Of a stretch of DNA of 33,357 bases, positions 9,099 through 21,147 are shown piece by piece. The notes under the pieces are model-generated. The model saw only the letters and a list, made by a program, of their open reading frames with translations, did no database searches and was not told where the DNA came from. The position numbers were made by a program, and so were the translations under genes. Source of the DNA: Amylostereum areolatum (Eukaryota; Basidiomycota; Agaricomycetes; Russulales; Stereaceae); contig SAXG01000160.1 in NCBI GenBank assembly GCA_012932865.1, forward strand, positions 1 through 33,357. The letters are read 5' to 3'. How positions within the stretch are numbered: the first letter of the stretch is position 1; every line of letters begins with the position of its first letter.

Positions 9099-11865
9099 AT
9101 GAAAGCTGCCCTCTGTGCCCTCCTCGCCGGCGCGGCGTTCAACTTGGTCGAGGCGTGCGCCGACGGCCATCAAGATCACGACGACCACGGGCATCAGTCC
9201 CATCTCAACCCGAACGTTCGACGCGCGTCGCCGTCGTCGCCGTCCCAGCTCCCGGCGCCGACGCGCCCTTTGGAGTGGGGCGACGTCAACATCATCCATA
9301 CGACGGACAGCCATGGGTGGCTGCTTGGGCATCAGAAGGCGTCCGAGCCGGAGCCTAACTACAGGTGCGGTTTCCCCCCGTTTTTGCCGTCGCTCGGGTG
9401 CGGCTGACGGGAGGTCGTATGTACATAGCGGAGACCTTGGGGAGTTCGCGTCGTTCGTCGCGCATATGAAGGAGATCGCCGAGGTGCGCGGAGTCGCTCG
9501 CGAGGTTCGGCTCGTTGTTGACGTTGGCCCCGCGGATCGTGCAGCGAAAGGGCGTCGATTTGCTGTTGGTCGACTCTGGGGACCTGCACGACGGTGCGTT
9601 CTTTCGCGGGGTTTGGTTCGGGCTGGAGAATCGGGGAAGCTGAGTGGACATATCATGTGCGCAGGGACGGGCTTGACGGACGGGTTTCCTGCGGGTGGGG
9701 TGGATGGACACGACGTGCGTCTCGTTCGCTCTCTTTTCGGCTGGGACTGTTGAACAGAAGCTACTTGTTCTCGTCAGGCTCTCCAATACTTCGCCCAGCT
9801 CCCCTACGACCTTCTGGCCATCGGAAAGTGAGGATCCCTTCGTAAGCCGCATTGCCGGAGCTCTGACCCCTCGGCATCGCTCCTAGCCACGAACTCTACG
9901 TTTACAACGACACCCTCGACGTGCATCGCAACCTGGTGCCCAAGTTCAACGGGCGGTACCTCTCCTCGAACGTCAACATCACCGTACCGGACGCGGCCGG
10001 GAATTTGGTTAGCGTTCCCGTTGGCAGTGCGTTCCTTTTCCCTGCGCGCGGGAGGTCGTTCTATGCTCACGCGGCCGTGGCCAGATCGTTATGTCAAGTT
10101 CACGACGGCAAAGTACGCGTTTCTTGTGGTCTTCGAGCTATGAGCTATGACTGATAGGGGGATGCAGAGGTCGGAAGGTCACATCCTTGGGTGTCCTGTT
10201 CGATTTCACAGGAAACGACGACAATACGACCGTGCAGAAGGTGGAGGATATGGTCAAGGAGGCGTGGGTGCGTTGTATCGTGCTCCTACATGCCGGTATG
10301 CCGACTGACTCTTTTCATGCATCAGCTCGCGGAGGCGATACAAGAGGAACCGGATTTCTTCCTCTTGACAGGGTGAGTCTTCTTGCACCATTTTTGAAGG
10401 GAATGATATGTACGCTCGATACCCTAGACACATGCCGGTCAGCAACGACAAGTGTGCGTAGCGTCGCGTGCTTCCGTGTCCTTGGCTGTTGCTCACAGTC
10501 GTGGATGCAGGGCCGCTGGTCTTCAATGCCATTCGTGCTGTGCATCCCCAAACGCCCATCCTTATCCTCGGTGGGCACACGCATATACGCGACTGTGTGC
10601 AGCTGGACGGACGTTCTATGGCGTTGGAAAGCGGACGGTACATGGAGACCGTGGGTAGGTCCCGCGTCTTTGCGTCGTTCATAACCGTTGGTTGACATCT
10701 CGCTGTAGGATGGATGAGTGAGTGGGGCTCCGCTGCTCCCTATTTGCGTGGTGTTTATCGCGAATCTAGGCGCGAATCTGGACGAGAAAAATAGCACGGG
10801 CAACATCACCTTCACCAGACGTTACCTCGATCCTAACCGCGTCACGTACGAGGTACGTCCCTCTGCGTGTGTCTTCTGGGTCCACAGCTCACTCTGCGAC
10901 AGTACCACACCTCCCAGTCCAACAGGACCTTTGACACAAGGTTCGGGCAAGGCATTACACAAGGCTTGGAGGAGATCGCTCAGCGTTACGACCTGAGTTC
11001 CGTCTTCGGCACGGCGCCTCAAGACTACACCCTCACCCGGTGCGTCCCCATACCCATACCATCTCTTAACCCCTTCCCGTCGTTTCTGACCCGTCGCCGC
11101 TCAGGAACCCTTACCCCTCGAATGGCTCCCTCCTCTCCCTCATGGGCGAACAAGCCCTCCCCATCGCGCTCGCCACGAACAACTCCCGCGCCTCGATCCC
11201 GAACCTGATCATCGCCAACTCGGGCGTCCTCCGCTTCGACATCTACAAGGGCGTCTTCGACCGGAACGACCAGTACACGGTGGCGACGCACCCGAACGCG
11301 TTCGTGTACGTCGCGAACGTGACCGCGGACGTCGCCAAGCGCACGCTCGCGACGCTCACGCAGGAGGGCGAGCTGCGCAAGCGGGGCGGCGGGGCGGTGG
11401 ACAGCGAGCGCGAGGCGTATGCCAGGGGAGAGGTCGAAACGCGGTATCGGAGGTGGTTGGCGGACATGGCCGCGCGCGAGACGCTGGCCAGGCGCGACGC
11501 GGCGAACCTGACCTTGGGATACGTCACCAACGACGTGCGTCTCCGTCTCTCCTTGCCCCGTCTTTTCCCCCTCCCGATGCTGACACCCCATGCCCCCCCA
11601 GTCGTGCCCGGGCGTCGGCGACGACACTCCCCACCTCGCCCTGCCCCACTTCGACACCCCGGACTTCTTCGGCTCGAGCCCCCCGAACGTGGCGGACGAC
11701 GCGCCGATCGACCTCGTGTTCACCGACTTCGAGCAGGGCCAGGTGCTCGACGTGCTCAACGCGCTGCAGTCGGAGCGGGTGTTCACCGCGGCGGACGTCG
11801 CGTCGTACAGTCCGATATTGATCGACGCGGTGGTGGGCGTGTTCGCGAAGGAGGCTTGGAACTGA
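9099..11865 (+). CDS. UshA/5'-nucleotidase-type metallophosphoesterase (copy B)
   Basis: Tandem paralogue of copy A, predicted 625 aa. Exons: 9099-9364, 9429-9483, 9545-9593, 9665-9714, 9778-9827, 9887-10026, 10085-10112, 10168-10267, 10326-10372, 10428-10453, 10511-10654, 10709-10717, 10770-10852, 10903-11039, 11105-11534, 11602-11865. Exons 2-12 and 14 have the same lengths as in copy A. The intron of copy A at 7532-7593 is absent, so two exons are fused. An in-frame ATG at 9069 would add ten residues; 9099 matches copy A's start. Metal motifs are intact (D70, H72, SGDLHDG, GNHE, GHMPV, GGHTH). Differences include a His-rich segment after the signal peptide (five His in residues 24-35) and NSGVLR instead of NSGGLR in the C-terminal domain. 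Confidence 0.87.
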
Positions 11866-12357
11866 GGGTACTTCCTTATCACCAAGTTGGCTCGTTCGTG
11901 TCAGGATTTGTCGGACAAGGACAGTGGTTGTGGACTTTGAGTAGGAAGACCATAATAAGACTGACATCGTACGTACACCACTCGGTGTTCTGTATCCACT
12001 GGCATATCATACTGCATCACAAATCTGGCCAGAGGCCGGCCCATTGGCAGAGGGCGATCATGGGATCGTGAAAGAGGTTGGGGCGAGTTGGAGCGCCAAA
12101 TCTGCAGATGTTTGGTCCAGATTCGGTACAGATACGGATTGGTGTGATGGGCTATGCGAGGTCGCTGTCGATATCGCTTCGACCGCGACTTGCGTACACA
12201 TACCTTCAAGTTCTCCCCTCTCGGTCTTTCTCTCTGTTTCAAGGTTGGAGGTGGGGCTTCAAGCTTGGTGAGTCTCGTGCGACCGCGACCGCGTTTATAC
12301 ACGTTAACGTCTGCCAATCGAAGTGTAAGTGCTCGGTCTTCAGTTGCGCCCGTGCCA
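11866..12357. other. Intergenic, promoter side of an F-box gene
   Basis: No gene seen. The reading frame of the next gene is open upstream to about 12154, but that part has no protein-like composition and the first plausible start is ATG 12358. A weak TTTATA lies near 12293. Confidence 0.45.
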
Positions 12358-13937
12358 ATGTCTTTGTCCACCCTCCTTCCGGAGCTTCGGGAGGCCATCG
12401 CAGACGAACTCGAGTCGCGCACCGATCTCCTTTCTCTCGCCCTTGTTTCTTCCACGTTCAAGCGACACATAATCCCCGACCGCCTTCGCTACCACACCGT
12501 CGCGACGAACGCGCGGAACCCCGCGCTGTGGGCCAAGCTCTCCTCTCGCCCCGACCTCGCGCGGAACGTGCGCCAACTCGTTTTGGCCCACGCCGAACCG
12601 GGCGACTTTCGCACCCAATCCAGCTCTTCGTTCTGGAGCCTGCACGCCGCAGACCACAAGCCTCACGCGCTGCCCACGGCGGCGGACACCCATGGGAACG
12701 ACATCGATCCGGAACTGATCGCCGCGGCCTTCCGCGCCATGGTGCGCGTCCGTTCCGTCAAGCTCCAAGTCCTGAACCCGATCCACCTCGACTTCGACGA
12801 GTTGGAGGGACCGGCGCCTCTACCCATCCCCGTCTCCTTCGACGTTATCGAGCTCGTCGCGGCCCATTTCCCCGCCTTGACGGAGTTCTCGATGTTCACC
12901 ATGCTGTCTGAAGCCGGGAACGCGCTGCTGCGACGGCCGAACCATCCGGTGTGTATTCTTATCGCCCTTCTCCTCCAGGTCTGTTCGAGCGATTGACGCA
13001 CCGCCGAATCGGAATCGGAAGCTTTGGCAGCTTGCGAACCTGCGGTCCCTGCACATGGAGTTTGCGTCGTTCGACCCGCCACCGAGTTTTCTGCCGTTGT
13101 TCGAGCACATGCTGTCGCTTTCTCCGGATTTAGAGGTACGTGCTTGTAAAGCACAGAGAACCCGGTCGCTCTCTGATTTGAGCTCGGGCAGGAGCTTCAC
13201 ATGCCCTACTGTGCGAGGCTTTACTCGGAGTCGGAGTCCGCCTTCGAAGGATACCACCTTCCTTCTCTGAAACGGCTCTGTCTGCAGCACCTAAGCGCAC
13301 CGCTTCCGACGGTGGAGGAAAGGATGCTTCGCCTTTTAGATTCCCACCCCACGATCGAGGGGCTTTGCTGGTCTCAGTACGTCCCCATCCAGTCCGAGAT
13401 CAGGCCGAAGCTCCCGTGCATCAAACACTTGGTCGCGTGCAACGACAACACGCTGAGAGTTTTGTTGGCGGACAGAGCGCCGCGGAGTGCTCACTTGGAG
13501 AGCATCACGTCGCTCGAGCTGAACTCGGGGATCCTGCCCGCGTTGCGCTCCGTCGACCCGAACACGCTCCGGCGCGTGTCCCTCGCGTCGGTGATAGCCC
13601 CTCGACTCTGCGCGCGTTCGCGGCCCAGTTCCCGTCTCTGATTGCCATCGCGCTTCCGGGCGTGGGCATACGCCGTGAGCGGCTCGCGACGCTGTTGCGC
13701 ACCACCCTCCGCCTCCCGCTTTTCGGGCCTGACCGGTGGATGGCGCGGCGGTACCAACATCCATCGTTCGCGGAGCTGATGAGGCTGTTTCCTCGGGCGG
13801 AGGTGGTGGATTCCGTGAAATGTCCTGGGGTGATCTTCGAACGAGAAGAGAACGACGCCGCCGTGCAGAGGTTTTTGGCGATGGTCAGGGCGCGGTATCC
13901 ACGGGTGAGGCGCGTCAATGGATGGAGGGTCCGGTGA
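12358..13937 (+). CDS. F-box protein with possible frame interruption
   Basis: The N-terminus (LLPELREAIADELESRTDLL, then LALVSSTFKRHIIPDRL) fits a fungal F-box, which would bind Skp1 in an SCF ubiquitin ligase. The rest is leucine-rich and probably forms the substrate-binding part. Proposed exons are 12358-12948, 13022-13135, 13192-13590 and 13629-13937 (470 aa). Introns 1 and 2 have good signals. The last junction is doubtful. Either a 38-nt intron at 13591-13628 is removed, or one base has been lost near 13590, because the alternative frame right there reads GDSPSTLRAFAAQFPSL, which looks like coding sequence. Two unrelated-looking F-box genes follow on the same strand. Confidence 0.65.
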
Positions 13938-14466
13938 ATATGTCTCTCGCTCGTTTTCGGTGCTTCTGAACTTGTGCCGTTGTAGCTGCTTTGTGTAACT
14001 TGCTTTGCTCACTTGCTTTACTGTACCATGACCAGTCTGCTGTATAACACCATTACTATACTGTACTAAGTATCTACTGAGCCGATGTTAGTCTGTGTCT
14101 TGTTTTGTTTGCGTAGGACATGCTATATGTGCCATTACCTGTACGGGGTGTCGAACGTGGGGGGAGTCTTGTTAAGTTGGACTCGGAGTCCCTCAGTTGG
14201 TACCGTCGGGCCCGGGGTTCGCCGTTGGAGAGCCGATTTGGGCTGGGCTACTCCTGTCGATGGACACCGCATTAGTTGGACCCCTCTGCCAGCCTAAGTA
14301 CTTGCGTAGGTCGGCTTCTTGGGGATCATGTAAAGTGGGGCGGTCTGATAGTGAATCTGTGACGGGAGAACACGTGTTTCGTGACCGGTCGCGTCGGTGA
14401 CGGCGCCGGCGACTCGGAGGACACTGACTGGGTTGCTCACAACGCTCATCGACGTTGCAACCACCC
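13938..14466. other. Intergenic, no gene seen
   Basis: AT-richer terminator-like sequence follows the stop at 13937, then GC-rich sequence with short overlapping ORFs on both strands and no recognisable motif. The promoter of the next gene must lie here, but no clear TATA box was found. Confidence 0.45.
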
Positions 14467-16596
14467 ATGTCTTCAGAGGAAGATTTGAAGGAAATCGGGT
14501 CTCGACAGTGCGTTGAACACTGCAAATTGTATCGTCCGTACTAACCGCCGCACCCCAGGGAGGCGGAGCGCTATTGGTTAACGCGTCTCGGCGTGCAGCT
14601 GAAGAACGTCACGGCTTCGAGCGATGGTGCGACGGTCTCGAAAGCCCTACAGACAATCCAGCAAGAAATGGAAGCCATGCAAGCTGCCATATGCGCCGTG
14701 AACACGCGTCGCAACACCCTCATCCCCATTGCTCGACTGTCGGCCGACGTCCTCGCCATTATTTTTTCCTTCGCTGTCATCAACGAAACCCCGACCTGGA
14801 ACGAGAAGCCAAGGCCCTATTCTCCGTCCATGGGATCCAAACTGGGCTGGATCAAAGTCAGCCACGTTAGCCGACACTGGCGCCACACCGCGCTCGCCTA
14901 TCCCAGTCTTTGGAGCATCGTCTCCTTCCAGGGCAGTAATTTACGATGGACCCACGAGATGCTGGCACGTTCCAAGGCTGCCCCGTTAACAATCATTCGA
15001 GCGACGCGTCCCTTGAATCTCAAGACACTTTTCAACTTCACGGGGACAGGACCCATCGTCGAGCGCGTCGGCGATTTCTCGAAGGACATGCTCGAACGGG
15101 AGTCGTGGGACCCCATCGTCGCGCGGTTGGCACAGATAGAGCACCTTCTTGTTGGGAATGCGGTAAAAGACTTACTGATCGTGATAAAAGTGATCTCACG
15201 TCGGGCTCCCTGTCTCCGGGCGTTGGATATCTCAACTCCCCTGGTCGAAGTTCCCGGTCCCCTGGGTCATTCGAACCACATGACTATGCTATTCCCCCCC
15301 GTCCTCTTCGACAATGACGCACCAAACCTGCGCAGCCTGAAACTTTATGGATGTCACGTCCGCTGGTCGTCCATCGTCTTCCCATCCCTCACTCATCTTG
15401 AAATCGGTCTCCCGAAGATGCAACGCTCACAAGGCATGAGCCTTCTCATGGCATTTGATCCTACCGACGAGATGTTCATCAAAAATGGACCACCCGATAC
15501 CAGTGAATACTTTCTGCCAGGTTGCGATACCTTCCTGAAGGCCTTGCATCAAATGTCCGGCCTGGAATCTCTCATTCTTCACAACATCATTTCCTCCCCC
15601 GCCCCGACTGACGACGCGCCGGCCACAATATCCCTTCCTAACCTCCACAAACTCGCTGTCGAAGACAAACGTCCGGAAACTTGTGCATGGGTTTTGGATA
15701 GGCTGCAAGTTCCAGAGATATGCACCATCTACATCGAGAGCGGACATGGGGAACACAACGGGCTGGAAGGCTATGAGGAACTTCTTCCTTTCTTGTCAGC
15801 GCACGTCGCCAAGCGCTCGAGTGCATCGTCCCCGCTTCGCACAATCACCATCTCTGACGATCGTGGCTTGGATATCAAAATATGGGACGATTGTAACGAC
15901 GTCGACATTACAAGACTATTCCCGAAGTTCGAGCCGACCTCGGAACCAATCCTTCGCCTCTCCTTTTCGTGGCCGACGCAAGATGTCGAAGACTATCCAC
16001 TGGAGCGGCTCGATGCCTTGAAAATATTTTGTCTCCATTTGCCCTTGGAGGACCTCCGGACAATCGTCGTGGAAGACTACCATGATCCCTACTGGCTGTC
16101 CTCGGATTGGATCGACATTTTCGACCGCTCTTTGAATGTAGAGCATATTCGTGCCACGGATAACGCCGCTCCCTGCCTTCTTCGCGTCCTCGGCGAGGGC
16201 AACCATGCTCCGCCGCAGACGTCAGGGACGGCGCCGACGTCGAAGAAGAAGCGCGAGGGCCGCAAGCAGAGTCCAAAGACTTCAGAACCCATGCCCTTTT
16301 TCTCTCACTTGAAATCAGTCGTCATCGACGACGCCGATCTTTCACGGAATTGCCAGGTCCCCGGCCGCGAACTTGCATCTTATGCCACGCACCTCCAGCA
16401 TTGGCTGACGAAACGTCACGAGCGAAACGCGGGGTTGCAGGCATTGCGGCTCGATTCTTGTTTAGGGGTGAATGATGCGCTCGTTGGAGAATACAGGAAG
16501 TCCGTCCCGACCGTTATATGGGAGAAGGAGGAAAGCTCCGACTTCGAGGACGAGGACGAGGACGATGAAGATTACGATGACGATGGGGAGGAGTAG
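14467..16596 (+). CDS. F-box protein with acidic C-terminus (paralogue 1)
   Basis: Two exons, 14467-14507 and 14559-16596, encode 692 aa. The 51-nt intron has a GTGCGT donor, a perfect TACTAAC branch site and a CCCCAG acceptor. The start MSSEEDLKEIGSR joins to QEAERYWLTRL, exactly parallel to the neighbour. A coiled-coil-like helix is followed by the F-box-like motif (IARLSADVLAIIFSFAVIN, then WIKVSHVSRHWRHTAL) common in agaricomycete F-box families. Leucine-rich, repeat-like strands fill most of the remainder. A Lys-rich linker lies before the last 100 residues, and the tail is almost purely Asp/Glu. It probably recruits substrates to an SCF ligase; the substrate is unknown. Confidence 0.85.
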
Positions 16597-16865
16597 AAAC
16601 GTTGTGATGATCTTCCTAATGCTCGAATCTATCAAACCATATCTATGTACTCATGTTCTTCTAGTATTTATGTCACGGTTGTTCTGTCTCTGAGCTATAT
16701 CCAAGCTTTATCTTCCACTTGACTTCCATGCAGTGTCAGACAACAAATCGCAAATCGACGCGCGCACGTGACTAGTCGCGTTGACGACGTTGGCGCTCAG
16801 AGTCAGAGTTTCTGCCTCTACATTTTGTCTACATCCTCCTATTCCTTTCCTGTACGTGCGGATAC

Positions 16866-18919
16866 ATGTCTCCTGATGGAATTTTGGAGAATCCGGAGCC
16901 TCGAAAGTGCGTCACACATGAGGCCCCCTAATCACTTATGTCTGCTGACTCCAGCGCCCGTATTACAGAGAGGCCGACCGTTACTGGCAAACGCGGCTCG
17001 CGAGGTTCAAGGACGTCGGGATAACAGCATCCGCTATCGGGAAAATTGGGACAGGAGACCTCAACGCGCTCGAAGATGAAATACAGGCGATGAAAGCGGC
17101 TATGTGCGCTGTCTATACGTATCGAAATGCCCTTCTTCCCATTGCTCGCCTTCCCTCCGAAGTCCTCGCCATCATTTTCTCCTTCGCCGTCATCAACGAG
17201 CCCCCAACGTGGAAAAAAACCTCCAGTCTCTCCACCTCTAAAGAAAGCCTTGGTTGGATCAAGGTTAGCCATGTCAGCCACGACTGGCGTCAAACTGCGC
17301 TCGAATGCCCTAGCCTTTGGAGGACCATATTTTTCCAACCCGATGACAAGGAGTCGCGGTGGCCGCTCGAGATGCTGGCCCGATCAAAATCTACGCTGCT
17401 GGATATTGCGCTCCCTGAGGGCTCTGCCAATACCATGTGCGAGCTCGAACCCAAGGTCCTCGAGTCCATCTTCGCACACGTCGCACAAGTAGAACATCTC
17501 TACATCGGCCACGCGTTGCAGTGCCTAGGACTCGTCGAAGGACTGCTTGCACGACCCGCGCCGTGTCTCAAGACATTGGATATCCGCTCCCCCATAATCA
17601 GGCTTGGCGAACGCAGCCCTATGAGCACTTTGCTCCCTCCCGTCCTTTTCAAGAAGGAAGCATCGAAGCTACACAGTGTGAAGATCCTCGGGTGCCATAT
17701 CTACCACTGGCCCGCTTTCCAGTTTTCCTCCATCACACACCTCGAAGTAGGACTCCCGAAATTAAGCAGCACCGACGTGCCAGACGTCGTGATGGTGTTT
17801 GATGCCGAAGACGCGTTGGTGAAACAGACCCGACCGCCCAGCCGTACCCAACCGGACTCGTGCGATGACTTCCTCAACTTTCTTCGCATGATGCCCCAGC
17901 TCGAATATCTCTCTCTTTCCAATACGATCCCTCCCGTAGACCCCACCGATGCCGCACCGCAAATCATACCCCTTCCGAACCTACGCAAGCTTGCCATCGA
18001 GGATAAATACGCAAATATCTGCGCACGCGTTTTGGCTAGAGTACAGATTCCCGTGACGTGCACAATTTACGTCGGGTGCGGCCACGAAGATTTCGACGGG
18101 CTCGAAGACTACGATGATATCCTTCCCTCCTTCTTTGCCCACGTTGGCAAGCGCGTTGGAGTATCGCCTCCTCTTCGCACTCTTTCCATCTCTGACCGGC
18201 AGGGCCTGGATATCAAAGTATGGGAAGATTGGAACGATGTCACGATCACGAAGCCGTCGTCAGACTTTGAACCCAGCTCAGCTCCCACCCTGCATCTCTC
18301 GTTCTGTACAACCCTCGACTTGGAAGAGGAGGAAGACCCCGATGAGCGATTCGAAGCCCTTGGCCTTATATGTCGCCTTCTACCCCTCGACGACCTTCGA
18401 GTGATCATAGTGGGGGATTGTCGCGAGACGAACTGGACGCCTGCGAGCTGGGTCGACCTATTCTCTCGCTGCAAGGATGTGCGCCATATCCGGGTCACGG
18501 ACGACGCTGCTCTTCACCTGTTAAGCCGTTTGGGCGAAGAGACCACCGTATCAAGCCAAGTGATGACGATGACCTTAAGAAGTGACGGTCAAAAACCTAC
18601 CCCGGATCCCGTGGATCCGACCCCTCTCTTCCCTCATATACAATCGCTCCTCGTCGCCTACTCTGACCTCGACCTACCTCACCGTAGTGACGATGGCAAG
18701 GTTGGACCTCAGAATTACGCTGAATGTCTTCAGGCATGGGTTGCCACTCGATATCGGAAGGCAGGAGCGGGCCCACGAATCCTGCGCTTCGACTGCTGCA
18801 CAGGGTTGGACGCTGATTATGTGAAGGAATACCGGAAATACGTTCCCGTCGTTATTTGGGATAAGAAGAAGAAGAGAAGAAGGCCTGCAGACACGGGGGC
18901 AAGCGTATTAAATAAGTAG
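16866..18919 (+). CDS. F-box protein with basic C-terminus (paralogue 2)
   Basis: Tandem paralogue of the preceding gene: exons 16866-16906 and 16969-18919, 663 aa. Exon 1 is 41 nt in both genes, and the 62-nt intron sits at the same codon (K or Q before EADRYW). The F-box-like motif (IARLPSEVLAIIFSFAVINE, then WIKVSHVSHDWRQTAL) and the leucine-rich body align along the whole length. The tail differs: VPVVIWDKKKKRRRPADTG is basic, where paralogue 1 is acidic. An internal ATG at 17090 would drop the conserved N-terminal helix, so the spliced start is preferred. Only 269 bases separate the two genes, and no TATA box was seen there. Confidence 0.84.
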
Positions 18920-19223
18920 GTTAGTAGGATGTCGGAGAATCGTACTTATTGGGAGGAAAACGCGTACATACCAACTGTCTTTTGAGTACGATGGCTTTTC
19001 ATGCGGGTGCTTCATGATATGATCTTAATAGAAGAATACCGGTCGTCCAATGGAACGACATTGACTTCAAGCTGCATTTCGTTCCAGCCCTCAAGCTCAA
19101 GCGCTCAGCGCTCAAGCTTCAAGCTTCAAGTCCGGGCCCGTCGTTCAGCACTCAGCACTAAAGAGTCATTCCGCAAAAAACTACAAATACATGAATGACA
19201 CCAACGGGAAACAACCCCCGGTC
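18920..19223. other. Convergent intergenic region with CAAGCTT-type repeats
   Basis: Separates the ends of the F-box gene and Ies2. At 19088-19130 there are iterated CTCAAG and CTTCAAG words. No gene is seen. Confidence 0.5.
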
Positions 19224-20562
19224 TCAAGACACTGTCGCCGCCCGCTCGAGCGACCTGAGATGGTCCATCCCACATGCCCCGCGCGTCCAATCCCGAACAA
19301 GCCTGTACTTCCGCACACCCGCACACCCCTCCACGTCGCACCTCGGCGTTTCTCTTCCCTTCGTCCTCCCTGGCGTGTCGTCCACGTCCATCCTCATCTC
19401 AACAGAGCTCGGATCAGGGAATGCAGCCACAGGGACGGAGAAGGACAGCTGCATATGTCGTTCGGAGGTGTTGGATGCAGACGATGGAGGTGGTCGTGAG
19501 GTTGATATCCAACGGTAGAATGTGGGCACAGGGGCGAGAATCTCTGTTACGGCGTCCACGATGACCTCTTCGTCTCCTTCGCCTTCGTTGGGCGTTCCCG
19601 GGGTGCGATCGTCTGCCGTAGCAAGGGCGTTGCGTTTGTTCCGTGGTCGGGACTGTTTCTTAAGGAGGCGATTGATGGTCTCGGCCTGAGGACGGCGACA
19701 TCGTTAGGAAGCGTGAACGGAGGAGGAAAGTGGAAAATTCATACTTTCTCATCTTCAAGTTTCTTTTCGGACATGTGTTTGCGCTTGCGCGCTGTCTCTT
19801 CACGCCGGAGAGCGAGTTCCGTTTCATTCAGCTCTTTCTTTTTTCGTGACGACGAGTCTACAGAAGCACGAATGACACAAGTGTAAGCAGATTGTTGTAG
19901 AAGGAAGGACGCAGAGGGCAGAGGATATCCCACCTAGAGAGACATGCGACGAGTCTACTACGCTCGCCAGTACGGCCTGGCGTGCCGTCATTCGCCCAGG
20001 ATCGCCCATGGCCGACGCTGACCGGGATTCATCCTCGTCCCCGCCTTCTGAGCCTTGCGCCTCGTCCTCGTCCTCCGACTCGATGTCGCGCGAGGGTGGC
20101 TCAGACGCGGACGATTCGACGCGTTTTCGTTTACCCCGTTGTGGGGCGGTGGGGAGCTTGAGGGTGATCTTGAGCCTGTTGTTCGCGCCGCCTTTGGAGG
20201 CCGAGGTGGCAGCCTGTCTGGAGGAAGAAGCGGCCTGAACGGGCGGACTGGGGGAAGCGGACGTGAGCTCGTCCAAGTCTGATGGATCCTGCCAGAGTAG
20301 GTATCGAGGAAGGAAGGGGATGCGCGCATGGTTAGTTCGGTGGTTACGATGGGGGGATGAAGTACGCACGGACCTCAGCAACCTCCTCCCCTTCAACATC
20401 GACCTCGCCTTCACCATCGTCTTCCTCTTCAACGTCGACGTCCATCTCTACTTCTTCTTCACCCTCGGCGTCTTCATCGTCTTGAGGCGACGGGTCTTTG
20501 GCAACGATAGAAGCGCTTTCGGAGGCGCTTTCATCTTCAGACTCGATGATATGACGGACCAT
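19224..20562 (-). CDS. IES2: INO80 chromatin-remodelling complex subunit Ies2 (PAPA-1/HIT type)
   Basis: Nuclear subunit of the INO80 nucleosome remodeller; in yeast Ies2 stimulates the ATPase. Exons on the minus strand are 20374-20562, 19934-20288, 19745-19857 and 19224-19685 (372 aa). The N-terminal third is strongly acidic, followed by a Ser/Lys region with a basic KRKR cluster. The diagnostic PAPA-1 segment is LNETELALRREETARKRKHM, then SEKKLEDEK and, across an intron, AETINRLLKKQ (about residues 185-230). The C-terminus has a HIT-like half zinc finger (C335, C340, C357, H361) in RKYRLVRDW. The first intron's donor is uncertain: phase demands GTCCGT at 20373, while a better-looking GTGCGT six bases further in is out of phase. 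The other junctions are good. Confidence 0.88.
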
Positions 20563-21147
20563 GGCTGGACAGTGGGATGCGAGGTGGGTGGAAGTTATAA
20601 TACGTGGTTCGATGATATGTCGACGGAGGGGTAGCAAAAGGAGCGTTTTGGTCGAGTCCGACCACCGGAAGGCTAAAAGCAAGAGAACGTTTGTCCCAGC
20701 CTTCCCACCATTCTAAGCGCCGAAAGCCTTTGCGCCTCGTCTTCGAGTTCACTTCCGTTCCGCGAGCGAACCAGTAAGTATGTACACGGCGATAAATCGA
20801 CAGCACGCTGTACATCCACAAAGCAAGGTAGGTAGGTTAATAAGTTATATTCGCTATACAAATAACGACAGTAATAACCCTAGGAAAAGATCGTGTGGGT
20901 GCCGTGCGTCGAAATGAAGAAATACCAACAAAGATACGGCGTTGCTTGCCTGCCATCCATTCCATGAACGAAAAAAGGGGATTGAATGGCAAAATACGGA
21001 GTATGGAGTAGTGTACAGTGGGGCTGGATGGCGGGCTGGCGGAGTACACGGAAGATCATTACAGTGAGAAACGAGAACGAAAACAACTCGAGACGCTCAT
21101 AGCGAGCTGCCCGGTCGCCTGAAGTCTACGAGAATGAAGTAAACGCA
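20563..21147. other. Spacer between Ies2 and the membrane-protein gene
   Basis: It should hold the Ies2 promoter and the 3' end of the gene to its right. Short ORFs here have no recognisable composition. No repeat or RNA gene is seen. Confidence 0.45.

Noticed and set aside
8982..9656. 224-codon minus-strand ORF
   Set aside because: Antisense to the promoter and first exons of copy B; Arg/Pro/Ser-rich shadow without domain-like sequence.
11025..11885. 286-codon minus-strand ORF opposite the second phosphoesterase gene
   Set aside because: It is antisense to well-supported exons, rich in Arg, Val and Gly as expected of an open antisense frame in GC-rich coding DNA, and has no motif.
12949..12978. 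30-nt intron in the first F-box gene
   Set aside because: It leads to an immediate stop; the 73-nt version ending at 13021 keeps the frame and gives leucine-rich sequence.
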